The notes under the pieces: generated by a model | The model's database searches: none | Seen by the model: the letters and a program-made list of their open reading frames with translations, nothing else | What the model was told of the DNA's origin: nothing | Made by a program: the position numbers and the translations under genes | Shown here: one piece after another, positions 43,251 through 54,868 of the stretch | Position numbering within the stretch: position 1 is the first letter of the stretch | How the letters are laid out: the number at the start of each line of letters is the position of its first letter | Source of the DNA: Heliocidaris erythrogramma | Taxonomy: Eukaryota; Echinodermata; Echinoidea; Camarodonta; Echinometridae | Reading direction: 5' to 3' | NCBI GenBank assembly: GCA_025617745.1 | Contig: CM046864.1 | Coordinates: 310,001-374,000, forward strand | DNA length: 64,000 nucleotides

Positions 43251-46200
43251 TATTAAATCTGGGTGTATAAAGAGCAAGTTAATTTCACAGAATTATTCAG
43301 TTGGCAATTTATATTGCCATTCACTCTGTTGAATTACACATGAATTAGCTCCATCAGGAAGAAGGGGATGGAAACAAGCCTATTAAATCTGGGTGTATAA
43401 AGAGCAAGTAAATTTCACGGACTTATTCAGTTGGTAATTTATATTGTCATTGAATTACACATTCAGAGTCCCTGCATAGTAGGTGTGAATGGTAGCTGCC
43501 GGGAAAATGATTTAAAAAACACTGGAGCCGCGCACCTGTCCTCGTTATTTCTTATTATGACACAAAAATATGTCATTTAGCACTTGAAAATAGATTTTTG
43601 TCTAAATCCAGCGTGAAAACAAATCCAAAATCAGTCGGGATCTACATTGCCCTGTTTTCAGAGGTAAAATATTTGTTTCTCTTTTTTTTTCCCCCTTTTA
43701 TTTTTTCATCTCCAACAAAATACAAATCATGATATACAATCAATCAGCAGCATAAATATTTAGAAAAAAATAATTAGTCATTGTATCACAAGGAACATAC
43801 AGAAATATAATGTATTATGTAACACAAATATGGAAATTCTTAACAAAATTAACATAACGCCTTGATCTATATTGTGTGGAAATGGAGAGGTCCACTAAAA
43901 AGCGATGCTTGTATTTTGTGGACCCCTCAATTAATAATAGCAAGTAAAACATGAATATTTTATAAAACAAGAAAATTTGTGGCCAACAGAGACATCGATC
44001 TAGTGTAAATTAGTTATCGGAAAATAGGTGCAAAATTAATTTAAAAATGAAATGATATCGTCAAGGGAACAAGAGTAAGGAAATAATAGGGGAGGAGGAG
44101 AAAATAGGCACAGTGCAGGCTGCATATGGTTCGGAGATAAGTTGGAAAAAGTAGTGAATCTAAATAAGGGAGTGCAAAATGACGATTAAGATTTCAAATC
44201 AATAAATAAAGCAGATGATGATGAGTTTTAAAGACGATTATAAGACTTGAGTAAAAAGGTTTTCAATTTTCTTTTAAAAATGTTGAGGGCGGGGAATTTT
44301 TTAAGTCGTGGTCCAAGTTATTCCCAAATTTTGGACCTTCATAAATGAATGTATTTTTAGCAGTGAATGTTCTCAAGAGAGGCAAATGATATTCATCCGA
44401 ATGTATTGTCGGATATTTATGAATTGTTTGATTCTTAAAAAAACATGTCGTGAAAAACAGAAGGAAGAACTCCACTGTTGTATTTATACATACATTGGCC
44501 CAAGTGAAATAGATATAAATCCTTAATTTTAAGTATATTATTTTCAAACAATAAGGGGGAAGTATGTGAACGTATATGCGCATTACAAACAATACGAATA
44601 ACCTTTTTTTGTTGAAGTAAAACTCAATTTCATACAGTTTGATGTGTGTTACCCCAGATCAATAAACCATAATTCAAGTAAGGCAAAATAAGTGACGAGT
44701 AAAGCATTAATAATGATGGCTGTGGGAGGGACGATTTTAGTCTATTCATAATGCCAATATTACGCGAAACAATTTTGCAAACGTTATCAATGTGTAGTTT
44801 CCATGAAAGTTTATCGTCAACAATTATACCCAAGAATTTTGTATGACTGACCTGTTTCAGCGGGGTTTTATCAAATAAAATATCAGAAGGCAATATATCC
44901 AAAGAATTACTAAATAACATACAATTAGTTTTTTTCGAGATTAAGTGATAATTTATTTGCTTTTATCCATTGTAATACATTGCATAACTCAATATTGATT
45001 GTATCTACCAGGACATTTGGATCGTTATGTGAAAAGAATAGATTTGTATCGTCGGCAAATAAAATAAATGACAGGGAGGTGGATGATTTATGGAAATCAT
45101 TAATATAGAGAACAAATAATAAAGGGCCTAGAAGACTTCCTTGTGGGACGCCGCAAGTAATATGACGCAACTCAGATGTATGTTCTTTTAAAAAAACGTA
45201 TTGCTTTCTGTTGAACAGCTAGCTCCTGAACCACTCCAAGGCCTTCCCACGTATACCATAATGGTTGAGTTTACTAAGTAAAATCTCATGATTTATCGTG
45301 TCAAAAGCCTTGGAGAAATCCAGGAATATACCTATTGTGTGAGACGATAGATCAGTTGCATGAGCAACTTTATCAACAAAAGACATTAAAGCATGTACAG
45401 TACTGTGCTTCTCACGAAAGCCGAACTGGAAATTTGAAAAGATATCACATTTATTTAAAAAAGAAATCATGCGAGTGTAGACTATCTTTTCAAGAACCTT
45501 TGAAAACGTAGACAGTAAAGAGATAATTGCCAACATCTATCTTATTACCTTTTTTGAATAGTGGAATGATTTTCGCGACTTTCATGGCATTAGGAAACTG
45601 CCCATGTAATAGTGACAAATTACATATTATGTGAACCAATGGATCGACAATGTAAGGAATTATAGATTTAAGAATTTTATTATTTATCTCATCATATCCC
45701 GAACTAATCTTATTTTCCAAATCAGAAATAATTTTCAAAATTTCTTGTTTGTTTGTTGGAAGCAAAAAAATAGAATACAACATTTTATTAACATCAGATC
45801 TATTATTGACCAAGTTCATTGCTTGTTTAATTATTTTCCATGTATTTTGCATATCGTTTTTGAAAAATTTCAAACGATTTACGAAATATTTTTTCTTCTC
45901 TAACCGAATAATTTTCGTCAATATGTTTTTATAATTAGTATATTTTCGTTTGGATTGTTCAGTGCGTGTTATTTTATGTTTATAATAAAGATTATTCTTC
46001 CGATTTATTGATCGCAATATTGATCTAGAAATCCAAGGAAGTTTAGGAGTTTTTCTATAATTTGTTTTTATTTTGGTAGGTAAGTGTTTAATTGATCATG
46101 AAGTATACTAGACAATTTATATGAGCTATTAACTTCATCCTTGGAATAAATATTGGACCAGTCGATATTTTCAAGACTGATTCCAAGACGTGCTAAATTG

Positions 46201-47246
46201 TCTGGTGTTACTTTGCGTCTGTAAGTACTGGTATCAATGCTATTCGCAGACTGGCCAACTGATATTGCGTCAATATGGGATAGTGGTCGGTTGCATCCGA
46301 AAGAATGATAGAAGAATCGGAATGCGGTAAAACATTAGAAAAAATGTTGTCTATTAATGTGGCAGATCCATTTATAATACGGGTTGGTTTGGAAATGAGT
46401 GGCAAGAAAGAGGCAGATAACATTGCTTCAAGACATTATTTATTTATTTATTTCTGATATTTATACAGGGTGACTCATTATCACCAATATTGGTGGTCTT
46501 CCATGAGGCCCTGATAGCAATAGTAAGTAACAATAATAGCCAACAAAATCATGAAAATAAACTCATAACCAAAAAAAAAAACAAGAACAAACATAAATAT
46601 ATATATATACATGTATATACAAAGAATATGGTATCCTCGTAATCAAAATTGGTTTTACGAAAATATTGAAATTGTTGCACATTCCTATCATCTTAATTCA
46701 TAATGTATAGACGGTGATATTTTCAAAAATCTGATTGAAAAATAACCATTTATATATGGGTTATTTTGAAATGGCATTGTATAATTTTGAAAGTACATAC
46801 AAGAAGTATAAAGACTACTTTAGCTCAGTATAGAAACAAAATTGTTATATACATATTTACAAAACATATTATAGGGTAGTATACTTATTCAAAGATTACA
46901 CAATGATTGCATGTAATATAGTATAACAATCGAATGTACAGTGTCTCTTATGAAACAATAAAATGCAAATTATTTATTGATTATAAATGATATGAAATCA
47001 TTCATACATTTTGAAAAGCATTATGTCATCGTCCATTTTTGGGCAAAGAAACATATTTTCCAAATCAGGGCAACAAAAAATGACATATTACTGATGAAGA
47101 CAAATATAAAATAGCATCAAGTGAAATTTTCTAGCAATAACAATGAATATGACTCATTTACCATGCTGTTATGTAAACGAATCAAACCAATCCTTTGCGA
47201 TAAGGAATGAGAGTAAAACTTCAGCTAAGAAACTGAATAAAATTTC

Positions 47247-48713
47247 TTATTGCGAACAGATTTTGCAAGATCTTTTGAACATATAATTAAATGTGTTCAC
47301 AGAGCTTGCCATTTTTAGTGATCTGTCCAACTGATTCCATGCTATAATTGAAGATAAGAGGGGGCTATGTTTAAAGCATTCTGTTTTATACTTTGGCACA
47401 GAAAGTAAACCTTCATCTGCCTGCCTCGTATGATACTGATGAATGTCACTTACTTTAACTAAACTTTCTTGTAAATAGGATGGTGCCAAATTGTGTGTAC
47501 ACTTGAACATCATAGTAACACGCTGAAATTCAAATCGTTTCTCAATTGGCATCCATTTCAGATTGCTAATTAATTCACTTGATGGAGTCTCATAACTTTT
47601 GTTTGAAATTATTCTAGCAGCTCGTTTTTGAACTTTCTGAAGCTTATACGTTTGTTCCTGATATCGATTTGACCACACAGAGGAACAATAATCAAAGTGA
47701 GGCAACACTAGTGCATTATACAGCATCTTTAAAGATGTTAATGGTAAATAATCCTTCGCTCGTTTTATTACACTGACATTTCTCTGCGTTACCTTTGTTA
47801 CTTTGTCAACGTGTTTGGACCAATTCAATTCTTCATCAATTAATATACCAAGACATTTGGCGACATTAACTCTTTTCAATACCTTTCCATTTATAGAAAC
47901 ATTGAAGGATGTTATTTTGTTTAAATTAGCACGCGAAGCTATGACCATCACGCATGTCTTCTCCGTGTTTAGTACAAGGCGGTTTTGATTAATCCATACC
48001 ATTAATTCTTCCAATGCGAAAGAAAGTTTTTCTTCAACCTCAGCTACGCTACTTCCACTCACAGTTAAAGTGGTATCGTCCGCATACATATCAACATAAC
48101 CATCAGATATACAATTTGGTAAAGTATTTACATAGATGGAAAATAATAACGGACCCAAAATAGACCCCTGTGGTACGCCCATCAATACAGTTAATGGATT
48201 AGATTTTGCACCTTTAAAATGAACAGACTGTTCACGACCTGTTAAATAAGATCTGAACCAGTTTACACATTCATGTGAACATCCGATAGCAGATAACTTT
48301 TCTAATAAAAGATTGTGATCAACTGTGTCAAATGCTTTACGAAGGTCTATGAAAGCGACTCCAGAGATCTGTCTGTTTTCAATGTTCCATGACAAATTAT
48401 TAACAAATTTCATGAGTGCTGTTGCGGTAGAATGCTTTGCTCGAAAACCAGACTGACTGGAGTTCAATATATTATTATCGTCAATGAATTCAGAAAGTTG
48501 GCGATGTACAGCCCTCTCTATGATTTTGCTAACAACAGACAAAATTGAAATTGGGCGGTAATTGCTTGGATCGGACATATTACCAGCTTTAAAAATTGGA
48601 ATTACTCGAGCTTCTTTCCAACCCTTGGGTACACATCCGTGGTCAAAGATGCATTTATGATATCGGTTAACGATCTCGCTATCACCTGTTTCGTCATTTT
48701 TAGAAGACGACAA
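47247..48713 (-). CDS. LINE-B reverse transcriptase part of ORF2
   Basis: 488 residues containing the RT palm: GWKEARVIPIFKAG (residues 31-44), NYRPISILS (51-59), FIDLRKAFDT (121-130), GVPQGSILGPLLF (179-191) and the catalytic YADD at 210-213, followed by a thumb with KCLGILIDEELNW and LYNALVLPHFDYCSSVW. The enzyme primes cDNA synthesis at a nick made by its endonuclease. The first Met is probably not the native start: the frame continues the upstream endonuclease ORF through a one-base deletion near 48650 in a CCACGGATGTG stretch. All catalytic residues are present. Confidence 0.88.
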   Translation of the reverse strand: MSSSKNDETGDSEIVNRYHKCIFDHGCVPKGWKEARVIPIFKAGNMSDPSNYRPISILSVVSKIIERAVHRQLSEFIDDNNILNSSQSGFRAKHSTATALMKFVNNLSWNIENRQISGVAFIDLRKAFDTVDHNLLLEKLSAIGCSHECVNWFRSYLTGREQSVHFKGAKSNPLTVLMGVPQGSILGPLLFSIYVNTLPNCISDGYVDMYADDTTLTVSGSSVAEVEEKLSFALEELMVWINQNRLVLNTEKTCVMVIASRANLNKITSFNVSINGKVLKRVNVAKCLGILIDEELNWSKHVDKVTKVTQRNVSVIKRAKDYLPLTSLKMLYNALVLPHFDYCSSVWSNRYQEQTYKLQKVQKRAARIISNKSYETPSSELISNLKWMPIEKRFEFQRVTMMFKCTHNLAPSYLQESLVKVSDIHQYHTRQADEGLLSVPKYKTECFKHSPLLSSIIAWNQLDRSLKMASSVNTFNYMFKRSCKICSQ

Positions 48714-50353
48714 GAAATGTGGTCATCGCCAGTAGCTTTATCTTTACACATGCGATCAATTTCCTTAATTACGAAATCCTCAGACACACAGTCCAAATCA
48801 AATTGTGAGATATGATTAATCGGAGTATCGTCACCGATAGATTCAGTTCTAGAACTTTTCAGGTTTTTTGTTATATTGGCAGCACAGGTAGTAAAAAAGC
48901 TATTGAAAGCATTAGCTATTTTAGTTGGATCTGATATACGAGCACCATCAATTTCCAAACTATGCGGCGATATCTTGCTGGATTTTGGAATTACACGTTT
49001 CAGACACTTCCATATATTCCGAGAATTTCCATGATTTTCTTCAATAAAGTTACAATGGTATTCTTTCTTCCTTTTTCTAATTAGATGTGTAACTTTATTC
49101 TTAAGGGATTTGTAATTATTCCATAACTCATCGTCTTTTGTAAGAATAGCAGCTCTGTGAACATGGTCACGTTGTTTCATTAAATGAACAATATCGTCCG
49201 TTATCCATGGACAAGCATTTTTACGAATTCGCTTGTGGCATAACGGAATGTGCTTGTTCACGACCTTGAAAAATAGATGTTCCCAGGTTTTCCAGGCAAC
49301 ATCAACGTTTCTAATATCTTTGAAAACATGCCAAGGCATAGTTTTTAAATCATCAAGAAACCTTTCTTGATCAAAATTCTTGAATGAACGAAATTCAAAA
49401 GAGGTGGGATTATTTCTTTTACTAAAATTGAAGGATTTTACTGCATATACGAAAAAATGATCGCTAATACTAGTGTGACAAACCCCTGCTTCACGGTAGA
49501 GCTCAGGATCGGAAACAAATATAAGATCAATTATAGTACTCGAGCTGTTAGTAACTCGAGTTGGGCTGTTGATCAGTTGACTAAAACCATATAGCTTTGA
49601 GTAGTATTCTAGTTTATTGGTGTTAGAGTCAGCTAGATTAGGCATATAATTGCAGTTAAAGTCGCCTAGTAAGATGCAACTTTTGTTAACAGAGCTGGCC
49701 AACTCAAGATTAGAATCAAGTTTATCGAAGAATTCGGTTGTCGCATTAGGTGGCCTATAAAAAGCTCCAATCAGAATAGGCGGTTTATGTGGATAATGAA
49801 GTTCAACCCACAAACATTCTAAATCTTGATGACATAAATCATCTCTCCTCCTGTAGTCAAATCTTTTAGAAATAAAAACAGCAACTCCTCCACCATACCT
49901 ATTTCTATCTTTTCTTAGTAATATAAAATCATCCAAACATACTTCGGAGTCAATTATAGTATTGTAACATAGAGTCTCACTGAGTGCCATAACATCAAAA
50001 GGTGAATTCTTCAATATCAATTTCAATTCATCAATTTTCGAGGTAAGACTATGAATATTTAGATGAGCAAACTTAATTCCTCTACTTTTGATTAAAGGTA
50101 TTGAGCCATTCTCTAACAGTACCGACTTATTTGGAAAATTCGGAACCACATCATCATCATCATTTATAATTTCAGTGCTATTTGCAGGTTGTGGTAATCC
50201 TTCTGTATAGCTATCACAAGTTTCTTGTTTAGACTCTCTATTGACAATACTTTGACAATTATTCAGTTTATGACTTTCACTGATAATGTAATTATACGTA
50301 TTGGTGATTATCCGTTGAGTACCATCCTTACGAATTGCAGGTATTCGTGCCAC
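48602..50353 (-). CDS. LINE-B endonuclease and linker part of ORF2
   Basis: 583 residues with an APE-type endonuclease at about 94-305: LNIHS (98-102), SETL (125-128), GGGVAVFI (154-161), GAFYRPPN (196-203), GDFN (230-233) and SDHF (297-300). A basic linker (about 380-460) leads toward the RT. The last 15 or so residues are out of frame, after a one-base deletion; the true product would run on into the RT frame, as the 112-nt overlap of the two frames shows. Confidence 0.88.
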   Translation of the reverse strand: MARIPAIRKDGTQRIITNTYNYIISESHKLNNCQSIVNRESKQETCDSYTEGLPQPANSTEIINDDDDVVPNFPNKSVLLENGSIPLIKSRGIKFAHLNIHSLTSKIDELKLILKNSPFDVMALSETLCYNTIIDSEVCLDDFILLRKDRNRYGGGVAVFISKRFDYRRRDDLCHQDLECLWVELHYPHKPPILIGAFYRPPNATTEFFDKLDSNLELASSVNKSCILLGDFNCNYMPNLADSNTNKLEYYSKLYGFSQLINSPTRVTNSSSTIIDLIFVSDPELYREAGVCHTSISDHFFVYAVKSFNFSKRNNPTSFEFRSFKNFDQERFLDDLKTMPWHVFKDIRNVDVAWKTWEHLFFKVVNKHIPLCHKRIRKNACPWITDDIVHLMKQRDHVHRAAILTKDDELWNNYKSLKNKVTHLIRKRKKEYHCNFIEENHGNSRNIWKCLKRVIPKSSKISPHSLEIDGARISDPTKIANAFNSFFTTCAANITKNLKSSRTESIGDDTPINHISQFDLDCVSEDFVIKEIDRMCKDKATGDDHISCRLLKMTKQVIARSLTDIINASLTTDVYPRVGKKLE

Positions 50354-51150
50354 TCCTGTCTGGTAGGTTTCAGTCGGGCTTTGTTGGACGTTGTGGAGAA
50401 ATCCAGCCCTTCTGCTCTTTCTTCAGCCGAAGAAAGAGCAGTGTTTCTTGGGAAACACTGCAATGCTCATGTTTCAACAAGTCAACATTAAACCTCCCAT
50501 CAAAAAAATTGTTTTGTTGTTATGATTAACATTACGCAATAAATCAGCTAAATATAATAAAAAGTCATGAGCGTTAGAGCTGGGTGATCGGTAAATAACA
50601 CCAGCAATAATGTTCTTATTACCAGGGATTGAAATTTCAACAAAAAGGGATTCAATTATATTATTGCATACTGATATATTATCTAAGACTGAGTAATTTA
50701 AATTTCTTAATATATATAAAGCAACACCACCGCCGCGTCTATCTTGTCTATTTTTATGTATAAAGTCATAATTGTCAATAAGGAATGGGTGGCTGCAATC
50801 GTGACTCAGCCAGGTTTCTGTTAAACCAATTATTGTTAGTGGATTTTGGGATTGTGTGTTTATAAGAGAAAGTAAGTCATCAAAATGCCTGTTCAAACTT
50901 CTAATATTTAAATGAAGGAGAGAAAATGTGTTAAAATTAAATTCTTTCAAAATATTGGAAAATTTATTGATAGTTACATATTTAGTGACATTTCTTTGAG
51001 CTGGATCGTCAAAGTCAAAATCAATTTCTAGTTCTTTGAATGAAGAATTAATGTTATCCATAATAAGATCATCATAAGATTTATGAGATGAATTATTTTC
51101 ATCCGTAAGGATGGGTCTGTGTAATCTGAAAAAAATCATCATCGTCTAAC

Positions 51151-52776
51151 AAATGGAAGGGCAGTAGCTGCATATTGTGTGAACTTGCCATCATGAAGTG
51201 TGAATCATAATCTGAACATGGTGAGCCGCTGGTATAAAAAGCTTAAAGAAACAAAGTTTGGCGCTGTCAAGGAAAGAATGGAAAAGAAAGCTCTAGAAAG
51301 GGAATCCCAAACCCTGTTCATACTTGAGGTATGACTCAAAGATATTAGAATATACATAGATTTGGTAATTACGAAAATATATGAAACCCATGATGTTTTT
51401 CCTTTTTTTTCCCCCCTTCTTTTTCTTACCATTTGAACCACGTCTCTTAGGCAGATTAAATTACAGTACGTGGACAAAATTGAAAATTGGAAAGAGTACA
51501 ATTTTTTTTGAACTCATGAACTAAGTAAATTATAGCCGCTTACTAAAAATATGCACTATAGCTCTTTTGCATGTACCCTGATTCATGTATTACGATATTT
51601 TAGAATGCATATATAGTGTGAGTTCTGGAAAGATATTGCAATTAAAAAAAGACATATAAAAGACCATTATGAGGCAAGTCATTTTGAGCTCTTTTAGTAA
51701 AGTCGGGTACTCATTATGTTTTTCCATTATAGGTATGAGTTCATATTGAAAATCATAATGAAACCGTGATAAAATGAACATTCGGTCATAAGATGAGGCC
51801 CATGATTTATGGCTCTATTGAATAATCGCTAAATATAAGCAATGCCAAAAGTAGATAATGAAAGCATACATTAATAAGCCAAAAGATTGAAGACACTTTC
51901 TAGCAGTCAAATAACATGAAGGGAAACACTCCTATACTTCTGCATAGGCCTAACCCTAACCAGAGCCTCAGCAGAGGACCTAAACTGAGTTTGCGATTAC
52001 TGTTTTCTAAAATATGACATAAAGGGGAAATATATATTCAAAATAAGGCCAATATCTTCACTTTCCTTGAGAGTTTGCATTTTATAAAACGATAATGCTA
52101 TGTTTATTGAAATTTTAAAATTCCAAGAATATATACTTCGATCTAGATATGCAGTATGAACTTCCTTCACCAGCAATGTCAAGTCAAGGAAACAGAATGC
52201 TTTCTTTTTAAAACCAAACAGTGGGAATCAGTTATTCACAATTCTTTTCATAACTTAGTATAAAACAGGACCTGTGGTGTTTACAAGCCATGTTTATGTT
52301 TTCAAGACAGTAACATTCATTTCAGAATCAATTCTACTTCAGTTTGCATAGCATGGTAATAAATGGTGCCAATTATGACTGCAAGACTTAGCTTGCAAAA
52401 CAGTAATCATGTCAAAATTTATTCTGAGTTAAGGCCAAAATTAAAATACATAGAATGATGCAAGTAATTGTAAATTCTTTGCTTACTGATCATGTGTGAC
52501 TGATGTTGACCTATCTTGGATGGTAAATTGGGACTATCACTAGCTATAGTTGTCATGGCTGTTACATCATGATCTTGTAGAACCTGGAAGAGATTGTATA
52601 GGTGGTAGACACGTTCATAAAATCAATGGAGGTACATGATTATGGCAATCGCGATGAAAGCGAAGCTAAAAGACTCGGGAGAAGAATTTGGTTTAAAATA
52701 AAACTTTACACACCCAGTCTGATTGAGGCGATCCATTTCTAGCTGGTTGTCGGGTCTGAAGAAGTACCTTTATCCC
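51151..52776. other. Unassigned stretch inside the 10-kb insertion
   Basis: AT-rich, with no long ORF and no repeat that I can match elsewhere in the window. It may be the 5' UTR of LINE-A or part of another insertion. Confidence 0.4.
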
Positions 52777-53733
52777 ATTAAAGATCACATTGCAAGAAAA
52801 TTCCATCAAAATAAATATTGGCTTAATACTTATTATTGCATAGATGGCATAAATTATACAAGGCTATCCAAATTCAAAGCTTGGAAACATTTGAATTAAT
52901 AATTGTTATCAATTATAAAACGGTAAAATACAGCCCCCGATATAGCAGCTGAAGAGCTCCTTGAACGCTGCTGAGATGTGTGACGACACACGACGGTCCA
53001 GTCCTGTCTAAGCAGACGATGTCCCATAACATCTTACACATTTTTCAGTGCCTGTTTTGTCATCTCCTCTTCACTTATTTCTCTTACTTGACTAGCGTCA
53101 GTCTTAATGTTAGTCTGTTGCCTCACTCTTAAGTTCGTGTATGGTATTATTTTGATGAAAAATGCAGCGTTAAAAAAATAAAGGAACCAGTCACTCGTAA
53201 ACAAAATAAGACGCCATTGTATTTTCAGCTGCTTGCACCGGGGCATGTTCGGCGTTTCAAGAGGGAACGAATACAATCTGTGATATTATTCGGAGGGCTT
53301 TTCAATTTGAAAATGGGGTTTATTTCATTGATCATTGACCCTTCTCCTGTGTATTTACAATCAAACGGTTTTAGTTATCAGAATCACTTTCACTTTCCCT
53401 TTTAGAATGGTGTGAAATAAGGTCATGTTAAATATACCAAACTCTTTATAATTTGATAAATAATTGCATTGCAATTACGTTCATTCATTATAGGACGTCG
53501 TCTGCTTAAGAAGGATCGATCCCTAGTGTGACGACATCAAAACATCGCTATATTTCTGGCGAATCCTCGGATATTCCAGATGCTTAGAAGAGCTTTTATT
53601 TATGTTGTTTTTATAATCATCAGATACGCAGTTGACATAAAACTTATACGATTGCCATCTGTAAGCTTCCCAGTTTCTAGTGATACATTAATTGCCATAT
53701 TTGTGATTTTCTTGCAATGTGATCTTTAATGCG
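52777..53733. mobile_element. Possible non-autonomous TIR element
   Basis: CATTAAAGATCACATTGCAAG at the left is inverted at the right (CTTGCAATGTGATCTTTAATG). Inner segments are also inverted imperfectly: TAAGCAGACGATGTCC near 53010 and GGACGTCGTCTGCTTA near 53490. No target duplication or transposase found. Confidence 0.6.
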
Positions 53734-53863
53734 GATTCTAGTTGCTATTGATGTAAATAATGATATACATCGTAGTAGACTTCTTCTTGTGTTCATTGCA
53801 TGGAATGACATACCTTTCCTTATTTTTTTCCTCTTTGTATTGATTGTTGTTTTATGTACGTAG

Positions 53864-53935
53864 ATATTTAAATGGTAACCAGATTCAGTCTCTCACCCCC
53901 GGAAATTTCGATGGATTGCGTAGTCTCGAGTACCT
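53864..53935 (+). CDS. LRR exon 12 (NFD variant)
   Basis: 72 nt, phase 2. Y-LNGNQIQSL-T-PG-NFDGL-R-SL-EY-L. Closest to exon 5. It belongs to the unit split by the 10-kb insertion and keeps canonical splice sites. Confidence 0.8.
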
Positions 53936-54796
53936 GTAAGTATTGTAATGAGGTATGACTTATAGAGTTACACGTGCAATGAAATCAATTGACTCTATCA
54001 AGTAGAAGGAGATAGAAAGAGGCTTAATCAATTTGGGTGTATAAGCAAGTATGTTTCACAGACATATTCAATTTGGTTGTTAATATTGCCATTGATCTGC
54101 AATTTTCAAAGCGCCTGAATACTTCGATGTACTATTGTATTTGACGTTCCACTGCTTCCTCTACCCTTCCTGCTTTGTTTTTCTTTGTCTTCTTTTAAAC
54201 TTTGATTAGATTTGTATTAAAAATGCTTAGATGACAAGAAAATGAATAGGAACCCTCTCTTACTTAGTACGAGTGACTAGTCGTTGCCAGATGAAATGGC
54301 TATGAAATTTCAAGTTGTATACCTGTCCTTGTGAAATGAATTGAAGTAGCTCCATCAAGAAGAAGGAGATGGAAACAACCCTATTAAATCTGTGTGTATA
54401 AAAAGCAAGTAAATTTCACGGACCTATTCAATTGGTAATTTATATTGTCATTGACTTACATATTCAGCATGTTCAGAGTCCCTGCATAGTATGTGTGAAT
54501 GGTAGCTGCTGGGGAAAATGATAAAAAACAGTGGAGCCGTACACCTATGTCCTATACCATTTAGCCTTTGAAAATAGATTTTTGTCCAAATCCGGCCTGA
54601 AAACAAATCCAAAATCAATCGGGATCTACATTGCCCTGCTTTCAGAGGTACAATATTGATGTAGATAATGCTATACATCGTAGGAGATTTCTTCTTACTT
54701 TAATTAATGCATGGAATGACATATCTATCCTCAGTTTTTTTTTCCCTCTTTGTATTGATTGTTGTTTCAATTTTCCCTCTGTTTATATGTACGTAG

Positions 54797-54868
54797 ATAT
54801 TTAGATGGTAACCAGATTCAGTCTCTCATCCCAGGAATCTTCAATGGATTAGGCAGTCTCCGGCACCT
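54797..54868 (+). CDS. LRR exon 13
   Basis: 72 nt, phase 2. Y-L-D-GNQIQSLIPGIFNGL, G-SL-RH-L. It is the only copy with Asp in place of the first Asn of NGN. Last exon of the array; unit homology ends at about 54947. Confidence 0.8.

Larger units (their letters stand above)
46433..50462 (-). mobile_element. LINE-B, CR1/Jockey-group retrotransposon, nearly intact
   Basis: Minus strand, inserted in LINE-A between the HEHC and LEAML codons of its endonuclease. The 5' leader (50354-50462) has two hairpins (CAGTGTTTC..GAAACACTG and CTCTTTCTTC..GAAGAAAGAG). Then follow endonuclease and RT frames, a 3' UTR of about 810 bp, and a tail of (AAAT)n at about 46435-46455. Only one frameshift separates the two frames, so it is much younger than LINE-A. 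No separate ORF1 is present. No clear target-site duplication. Confidence 0.85.
43670..51150 (-). pseudogene. LINE-A, CR1/L2-type retrotransposon, broken
   Basis: Minus strand, interrupted by LINE-B. The endonuclease part (50474-51142) has LNIRSL, GLTETW and GGGVALYI. The next part (46208-46423) has KPTRIINGSATLIDNIF. The RT part shows [14 protein letters not shown] (45219-45536), GVPQGSLLGPLLF and FADDTN (44925-45170), and TKFLGIIVDDKLSW with LYSSLILPYLNYG (44630-44920), then a C-terminal piece (44263-44592). Frameshifts and stops separate every part, and a small deletion removes residues around NYRPIS near 45530. It ends 3' in an A-rich tail at about 43670-43700. Non-functional. ORF1 was not recognised. 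Confidence 0.85.
43670..53745 (-). mobile_element. About 10-kb compound insertion splitting one LRR unit
   Basis: At 43669 the unit stops after GAGGTAAAATAT, and at 53746 it resumes with TTGATGTAAATAATG, the next bases in unit 5 (about 34618-34640). Inside are LINE-A on the minus strand (about 43670-46432 plus 50463-51150), LINE-B inserted in LINE-A (46433-50462), an unassigned stretch (51150-52776) and a TIR element (52777-53733). Whether the last two parts came with LINE-A is unclear. Confidence 0.75.

Noticed and set aside
47803-47988. Plus-strand ORFs within LINE-A and LINE-B (also 45631-45934, 50225-50529)
   Set aside because: Shadows of the minus-strand retrotransposon coding sequence or its leader.
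51197-51336. Lys-rich open stretch ending in GAG|GTATGA that resembles a short exon
   Set aside because: No convincing acceptor, only about 39 residues, and located inside the compound insertion; I cannot support it as an exon.
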